Below, piece after piece: positions 59,991-64,000 of a stretch of DNA of 64,000 nucleotides. How positions within the stretch are numbered: the stretch's first letter is position 1; the number at the start of each line of letters is the position of its first letter. The notes under the pieces were generated by a model. That model searched no databases. It was not told the DNA's origin and saw nothing but the letters and a program-made list of their open reading frames with translations. The stretch comes from Pseudomonas sp. LS1212 (GTDB lineage Bacteria; Pseudomonadota; Gammaproteobacteria; Pseudomonadales; Pseudomonadaceae): NCBI RefSeq assembly GCF_024741815.1, contig NZ_CP102951.1:2433001-2497000 (forward strand). Reading direction: 5' to 3'. The translations under genes were made by a program, and so were the position numbers.

Positions 59991-60755
59991 ATGAACAAAC
60001 TCGAAGTTCGCGATCTCCACAAGCGCTACGGTCGTCACGAAGTGCTCAAGGGCGTTTCCCTTCAGGCACAAGCCGGCGATGTGATCAGCATCATCGGCTC
60101 CAGTGGCTCGGGCAAAAGTACCTTTCTGCGCTGCATCAACCTGCTGGAACAACCCAACGAAGGCCGCATTCTGCTCAATGGAGAAGAACTGAAGCTGGTG
60201 GCCAACCGGCTCGGCGGGCTCAAGGCCGTCGAGCCTGGACAACTGCAGCGCATGCGCTCGCGCCTGGCGATGGTATTCCAGCATTTCAACCTGTGGTCGC
60301 ACATGAGCGCCCTGGAAAATGTCATGGAAGCCCCGGTGCATGTGCAGGGCTTGAGCAAGCAGCAGGCGCGGGAAAAAGCCGAGCACTATTTGCACAAGGT
60401 CGGCGTCGCACACCGCAAGGGTGCCTATCCGGCACACATGTCCGGTGGCGAGCAGCAGCGGGTGGCGATTGCCCGGGCACTGGCGATGGAACCGGAGGTG
60501 ATGCTCTTCGACGAACCGACCTCGGCACTCGACCCGGAACTGGTCGGCGAAGTGCTCAAGGTGATGCAGGACCTGGCCCAGGAAGGCCGCACCATGGTGG
60601 TGGTGACCCATGAAATGGGCTTTGCCCGCGAGGTGTCGAACCAGTTGGTGTTCCTCCACCAGGGCCGCGTCGAAGAAAGCGGCAACCCCCGCGATGTGCT
60701 GGTCAGGCCGCAGTCCGAACGGCTGCAGCAGTTCCTTGCCGGCAGCTTGAAATAG
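59991..60755 (+). CDS. ABC transporter ATP-binding protein, HisP-like
   Basis: 254 aa from ATG 59991 (GTG 59982 in frame is less likely). Walker A is SIIGSSGSGKSTFLRCINLL, the signature MSGGEQQRVAIARALAMEPE, Walker B VMLFDEPTSALDPELVGEVL and the switch VVTHEMGFAR. Closely related to the 50541 ATPase. It powers the importer encoded upstream; a strong terminator follows. Confidence 0.94.
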   Translation: MNKLEVRDLHKRYGRHEVLKGVSLQAQAGDVISIIGSSGSGKSTFLRCINLLEQPNEGRILLNGEELKLVANRLGGLKAVEPGQLQRMRSRLAMVFQHFNLWSHMSALENVMEAPVHVQGLSKQQAREKAEHYLHKVGVAHRKGAYPAHMSGGEQQRVAIARALAMEPEVMLFDEPTSALDPELVGEVLKVMQDLAQEGRTMVVVTHEMGFAREVSNQLVFLHQGRVEESGNPRDVLVRPQSERLQQFLAGSLK

Positions 60756-60764
60756 CCCGGCACA

Positions 60765-60795
60765 CCGACTGTTGGCCGCGCACGCCAACAGTCGG
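60765..60795 (+). terminator. Terminator of the second amino-acid operon
   Basis: CCGACTGTTGGC-CGCGCAC-GCCAACAGTCGG, a perfect 12-bp stem 9 nt after the ATPase stop. Only a short pyrimidine tract follows (CTTC). Confidence 0.7.
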
Positions 60796-60844
60796 CTTCG
60801 GATACACTGGCGCCCACCTTGTACCTGCACACATTGAGCCGGAT

Positions 60845-61753
60845 ATGCCTACTCCCTCGAAGAACTCGACTGTCTATGCCGCACCGGTGATGCGCAAACT
60901 GGCGCAAATCGTCCCCGACCTGCAACCGTCGCTGCGCAAGGTGGCGGACTATATCCTGCGCCATCCACTCAAGGCCGCTACCTTGACCATCGAGGAGCTG
61001 GCCCGGGAGACCGCGACTTCGCCTGCGGCCGTCAACCGCCTGGCCAAGGTCATGGACCTGGGCGGTTTCACCGGCATGAAGGCCGAGCTGGTCGCGACCT
61101 TGCAGCAAATGGTTTCCCCGGTCGACAAGTTGCGCAACGAACTGGCCCATCGCCCCGATGGTGCATTTGGCCTGCATGAGCAAATCCAGAGCGCCACCAG
61201 CAACCTCGGCACCGCCGGCACCAACAACCATGCCGAGAGCTTCGAAGCCTTCGTCAACTGCCTGACCAAGGCCCGCAAAATTTATATCCTGGGTTTTGGC
61301 AACAGCGTTTACATGGCCGGCCTGGCAGCCTCGACCCTCATGCCGTTCTGCGCCGACGCCACGGCGATCAGCATGGAGGGCGGCAACGAAAACGCGGCTT
61401 ACCGGCTGGCAGCGATCACTGACCAGGACGTGCTGCTGGCCATCGCCTTGCCTCGCTATTCCCTCGACACGACGCAGCTTGCACGGTTCGCCAGCGAGCG
61501 TGGCGCGACGGTACTGGCGATCACCGATTCACCCGCATCGCCCCTGGCCCCCATCGCCCGGCACGTGCTCTTCGCGCCAGCCGACCACCCGGTCCTGACC
61601 AGTTCCAACATCGCCGTGCTGGCCTTGATCGAAGGGTTGGTGGCGGGGGTGATGACACGTAATAAACAAGCGGTAAGGCTGGCGACCGAACTCACTGAAA
61701 GCGTGATGAGTTACTTGCACATGCCGGACGGTCATAAGTCTGCCAGGAAGTAA
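60845..61753 (+). CDS. MurR/RpiR family transcriptional regulator
   Basis: 302 aa. The N-terminal HTH_6 domain (LQPSLRKVADYILRHPLKAA, TLTIEELARETATSPAAVNR, LAKVMDLGGFTGMKAEL) is followed by a SIS sugar-phosphate-binding-fold domain (ARKIYILGFGNSVYMAGLAA, DVLLAIALPRYSLDT, ATVLAITDSPASPLAPIARH). It is the gene after the importer/desuccinylase operon and probably controls it. RpiR proteins near amino-acid operons are not unusual in Pseudomonas. The ligand is unknown. Confidence 0.93.
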   Translation: MPTPSKNSTVYAAPVMRKLAQIVPDLQPSLRKVADYILRHPLKAATLTIEELARETATSPAAVNRLAKVMDLGGFTGMKAELVATLQQMVSPVDKLRNELAHRPDGAFGLHEQIQSATSNLGTAGTNNHAESFEAFVNCLTKARKIYILGFGNSVYMAGLAASTLMPFCADATAISMEGGNENAAYRLAAITDQDVLLAIALPRYSLDTTQLARFASERGATVLAITDSPASPLAPIARHVLFAPADHPVLTSSNIAVLALIEGLVAGVMTRNKQAVRLATELTESVMSYLHMPDGHKSARK

Positions 61754-61789
61754 TGTGCCCGTGCGGCCTGGCAGCATGTCCTTGATTCG

Positions 61790-62299
61790 TTATGGCAAGT
61801 GGCTGACGTGTGCCGCATGCATTGCAGGTTCTCGCGCCGTGCCCTGCGCCCAGTCTCCCCGAATGTACTGTTCCAATTGCTGAATCAGGTCAGCCTGCGC
61901 GGTGATGGCCTCTTTAACCAGGTCGCCAATGGACAGCAAGCCCAGCAGTCGTCCGTTTTCCACTACCGGCAAATGGCGCAGGTGGCTATCGGTCATGATC
62001 CCCATGCACGTCTCGACGCTTTGGCGCGAGTCCACCGTCACCACGGGTGCACTCATGATTGCGCTGACGGGGGTGCCGAACGAGGAGCGTCCCAGCAGAA
62101 CAACCTTGCGCGCGTAGTCGCGCTCGCTGATGACGCCTACCACCTGGCCATTCTCCACGACCGGCAGAGCACCGACATTTTTTTCAGTCATTACCTTCAT
62201 TACCTTCAATGCATCCAGCACCATCTGATCGGGAGCGATGGTGTGGACTTGCTGGTTTTGCATGGCCTTTGACTTCAGGAGTTGTGCGACGGTCTTCAT
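61790..62299 (-). CDS. CBS-domain protein
   Basis: 169 aa from ATG 62299; 16 upstream in-frame codons lie over the small-RNA terminator. Two CBS motifs: VLDALKVMKVMTEKNVGALP with VVENGQVVGVISERDYARKV (residues 25-75) and VSAIMSAPVVTVDSRQSVET with LRHLPVVENGRLLGLLSIGD (residues 90-145). Such stand-alone Bateman modules bind adenine nucleotides and modulate other proteins. No enzymatic domain is present. Convergent with the RpiR gene. Confidence 0.92.
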   Translation of the reverse strand: MKTVAQLLKSKAMQNQQVHTIAPDQMVLDALKVMKVMTEKNVGALPVVENGQVVGVISERDYARKVVLLGRSSFGTPVSAIMSAPVVTVDSRQSVETCMGIMTDSHLRHLPVVENGRLLGLLSIGDLVKEAITAQADLIQQLEQYIRGDWAQGTAREPAMHAAHVSHLP

Positions 62300-62334
62300 G
62301 GGGTCTCTCCAGTACAGGGTCGGGGGGTGTGGCC

Positions 62335-62386
62335 AAAAAAAAAGCAAAGGCGCCTGGAGCCGGCCAGCAGCTCCAGGCGCCTTTGC
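62335..62386 (-). terminator. Strong intrinsic terminator
   Basis: On the minus strand GCAAAGGCGCCTGGAGC pairs perfectly with GCTCCAGGCGCCTTTGC around a 9-nt loop (62344-62386) and is followed by nine T (62343-62335). No protein gene ends nearby on that strand (the methyltransferase stops 200 nt earlier), so it most likely ends a small RNA. Confidence 0.92.
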
Positions 62387-62455
62387 CTGGTGTTCATCGA
62401 TTTGTGGTGGTCAACGTTGACCATCCGGGACCCGCCAAAGATTTCGGCAGGGTTG
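62335..62455 (-). ncRNA. Candidate sigma-54-driven small RNA of about 120 nt
   Basis: A transcript starting about 12 nt after the promoter at 62466-62481 would run to the terminator at 62335-62386. On the minus strand it would fold into three hairpins: CCCTGCC/GGCGGG (62452-62431), the palindrome GGTCAACGTTGACC (62422-62409) and the terminator stem. No open reading frame with a binding site lies in it. It resembles the layout of regulatory RNAs such as CrcZ/NrsZ (sigma-54 promoter, short, terminator) but I see no CrcZ-type CA motifs. Confidence 0.6.
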
Positions 62456-62465
62456 CCAGAGCTAG

Positions 62466-62481
62466 AGCAGATTCCATGCCA
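62466..62481 (-). promoter_or_regulatory. Sigma-54 promoter of the candidate small RNA
   Basis: On the minus strand TGGCATGGAATCTGCT matches TGGCAYG-N4-TTGCT at exact spacing with one mismatch (CTGC for TTGC). It is located 80-95 nt upstream of the terminator stem. Confidence 0.65.
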
Positions 62482-62585
62482 GCCACGGCAAAGGGGGCTT
62501 TTCCGGGCTTCTCGCTGCATTGCATTGAACCAGAAGGGGGCGGGTGAGCCCTGCGGGTGCTTTTTTGGGGCAATACGTGCAGGGC

Positions 62586-63245
62586 TCAATAGAGCCCGGG
62601 AATCAGCCGCCAGGTCTTTGCGCAATAGGCTTCGTATTCGGCACCGAACTGCGCATGCAGCAGTGCTTCCTCGGCACGAATACGCGCGATCAGCGGAATG
62701 AGCATCAGCACCGTCAGCAACACGCCGACGCCGGAGCGAAAGGCCAGTGCCCAGCCTAACGCGTTGATCAGCAGCCCGAGATAGCTGGGGTTGCGCAGCG
62801 TACGGTAGATACCCGTGGTGACCAGGGTATGGCCGGGTTGAATAGCCACCAGCCCGCTGAAGCGGTTGCCCAGCACGAAAACCGGCCAGAGCCGCAGCGC
62901 ACCCCCGGCGATAAAAAGCACGACCCCCAGCCAGCGCATGCCCTCGCCATCGAGCGTCCAGATATCCAGCCGGTCGGTGTAGGCCGGCAGAAAAGCGGCG
63001 AGCAGGCCGAGCACTCCGAAAACCGGCAGCACCCATCGGTTCGCTTTGTCTTCACGCTCACCCGGGCTCAGGTTGCCCTCGGTGCAAAGTGCCAACGCAG
63101 CCAGCACCAGAGTGGCCAGCGCGATGACCACCAATGCGGGCTGGGCAAAGTACGCAGCGAAGCCACCCCATCCCAGTACGGCGAGGCCGAGATAGGCGAG
63201 GGTGGTTGCCAGGCTCAAAAGAGCCAGGCGGGGGGTGATTTTCAT
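62586..63245 (-). CDS. Isoprenylcysteine carboxyl methyltransferase-like (ICMT/PEMT) membrane protein
   Basis: 219 aa with at least five hydrophobic helices (ALLSLATTLAYLGLAVLGWG, PALVVIALATLVLAALALC, RWLGVVLFIAGGALRLWPVF). The C-terminal motif VTTGIYRTLRNPSYLGLLIN and AEEALLHAQFGAEYEAYCAK is the SAM-binding signature of the ICMT/NnrU-like methyltransferase group. The bacterial substrate is unknown. A GAGCCCTGC/GCAGGGCTC hairpin overlaps its stop codon without a T-run. Confidence 0.88.
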   Translation of the reverse strand: MKITPRLALLSLATTLAYLGLAVLGWGGFAAYFAQPALVVIALATLVLAALALCTEGNLSPGEREDKANRWVLPVFGVLGLLAAFLPAYTDRLDIWTLDGEGMRWLGVVLFIAGGALRLWPVFVLGNRFSGLVAIQPGHTLVTTGIYRTLRNPSYLGLLINALGWALAFRSGVGVLLTVLMLIPLIARIRAEEALLHAQFGAEYEAYCAKTWRLIPGLY

Positions 63246-63310
63246 GGCTTGTACGCTCTGCAGGCCTCGATTCGATCAGCGTAGAAGTATCTGGAGACCG
63301 AGTCGCTAGC

Positions 63311-63373
63311 ATCGCTGGCAAGCCAGCTCCTACAGAGTCCGCGCAAACCTGTAGGAGCTGGCTTGCCAGCGAT
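63311..63373. repeat. Paired REP element (inverted)
   Basis: ATCGCTGGCAAGCCAGCTCC and its inverse separated by 17 nt (TCCTACAG variant). It lies between the DUF2784 stop and the methyltransferase start on the same strand, unlike the other three copies, which separate convergent genes. Confidence 0.9.
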
Positions 63374-63413
63374 GGCCTCACCGCCAAGTTTCAGGCAAGC
63401 CACCCTGTTCGCA

Positions 63414-63788
63414 CTAGGCACCTCGTCTCGACTTCCACCGCCTCAACAACATCAGGTAGATGAGCGCATTGATCACCAGCACCAGCACACCCAGCCATAC
63501 CTGAATGCCAGGTGTCAGCCCGGCCGGATAGATCAGCGGCCACAGATAATGTTCGATGAACCCACCGCTATAGCCCGCGTCTCCGGCAGCCCGGCGCATG
63601 TCGTTTTCCCAACCGGTCAACGGGCACGGCCACTGGAAACCCTCGACCGCTGCTCCCCAGGCCATGGCAGGCAGGTGCCACCAGCACAGGCGGGGCCATT
63701 TGAGCGCCAGCAGCCCGCCGCCCAGCACGAAGACAATGAACAGCAGGTGGAACAGCAGCAAGCCATCGGCGGCTATCCGGTAGAACAT
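63414..63788 (-). CDS. DUF2784 domain-containing membrane protein
   Basis: 124 aa from ATG 63788. Three hydrophobic helices (LLLFHLLFIVFVLGGGLLAL, then GIQVWLGVLVLVINALIYLM) and the family motifs PRLCWWHLPAMAWGAAVEGF, CPLTGWEN and YSGGFIEHYLWPLIYP identify DUF2784. Inner-membrane protein of unknown function. It lies 12 bp after the stop of the broken kinase gene on the same strand. Confidence 0.9.
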   Translation of the reverse strand: MFYRIAADGLLLFHLLFIVFVLGGGLLALKWPRLCWWHLPAMAWGAAVEGFQWPCPLTGWENDMRRAAGDAGYSGGFIEHYLWPLIYPAGLTPGIQVWLGVLVLVINALIYLMLLRRWKSRRGA

Positions 63789-63800
63789 GTCGACTCCGTA

Positions 63801-64000
63801 TCAGTGTGGCACGGGGCCCAGCGTAACCCGCGCCGCCAGGCCGCCACCTTCCCGATTGCTAAGTGTCAGACTGCCGCCGATGGCCTGCGCCAGTTGCTGG
63901 GCAATGGCCAGGCCCAGGCCCGTGCCACCGGTGTCGCGGTTGCGCGAATTCTTCGCTGCGCACGGTCTTGATGTAGGCCGGCTCACTGTCTTCATCGAGC
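63801..64000 (-). pseudogene. Collapsed two-component pair: OmpR-type regulator tail fused out of frame to a histidine-kinase tail (partial)
   Basis: From the window edge the minus strand first reads LDEDSEPAYIKTVRSEEF, the end of an OmpR-type winged-helix regulator (YIKTVR then G/S-x-G/E-x-F). At GAATTC (63946-63951) the regulator similarity stops, and a different frame reads RNRDTGGTGLGLAIAQQLAQ then GGSLTLSNREGGGLAARVTL to the stop at 63801: the G2 box and end of a histidine-kinase ATPase domain. The kinase sensor, HisKA and N-box are absent, so a deletion removed them. Confidence 0.7.

Overview
The window looks like a chromosomal segment of a fluorescent-group Pseudomonas (P. fluorescens/P. 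putida lineage). The evidence is the high GC content, paired REP elements of the type TCGCTGGCAAGCCAGCTCCCACA, Pseudomonas-restricted families (DUF2790, DUF3077) and typical Pseudomonas operons. No rRNA, tRNA or CRISPR array was seen.

Layout. 1-4.8 kb: a partial EEP-family phosphatase, a short-chain acyl-CoA unit (acetyl-CoA acetyltransferase, 3-hydroxybutyryl-CoA dehydrogenase, TetR regulator) and a divergent AraC regulator. 4.8-6.5 kb: a gene graveyard (catalase 3' remnant, carboxymuconolactone-decarboxylase remnant, aldo/keto-reductase tail) around a small DUF2790 gene. 6.6-14.7 kb: reductive pyrimidine degradation (RutR-like regulator, PreA/PreT, dihydropyrimidinase, NCS1 transporter, N-carbamoyl hydrolase).

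14.8-38.8 kb is the most striking region. It holds a giant MnxG-type multicopper manganese oxidase (1930 aa) with an accessory operon: a beta-propeller protein, two SCO proteins, a cytochrome c/periplasmic-binding fusion and a SurA-like chaperone. A type II secretion-like machine is split on both sides of it (gspG-gspF and a lytic transglycosylase to the left; gspE, PilM/N/O/P-like genes, a secretin and three pseudopilin-like genes to the right). The right-hand operon runs straight into csgE-csgF-csgG, the curli secretion channel, without any curlin gene. A perfect sigma-54 promoter (TGGCACG-N4-TTGCT) precedes mnxG, and sigma-54-like sites with correct spacing lie before the other three transcription units. 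I read this as one sigma-54-linked Mn-oxidation and export locus.

38.9-43.7 kb: a DUF3077 gene with a strongly structured leader, a 111-bp palindromic repeat and a polyamine-type ABC importer. 44.1-47.9 kb: a lower-GC accessory island (828-aa unrecognised protein plus SUMF1-like lipoprotein plus a SUMF1 remnant) bounded by related, inverted, IS-end-like sequences. 48-51.3 kb: a basic amino-acid-type ABC importer. 51.4-56.3 kb: ribB with a degenerate GTP cyclohydrolase II domain, a RES/MbcA-ParS-like toxin-antitoxin pair followed by a broken DUF3800 gene, adhP, and scars of topB and an amino-acid permease. 56.6-61.8 kb: a second polar amino-acid ABC operon carrying a succinylglutamate desuccinylase/aspartoacylase-like hydrolase and an RpiR regulator. 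61.8-64 kb: a CBS-domain protein, a candidate sigma-54-driven small RNA, an ICMT-like methyltransferase, DUF2784, and a two-component pair collapsed by deletion.
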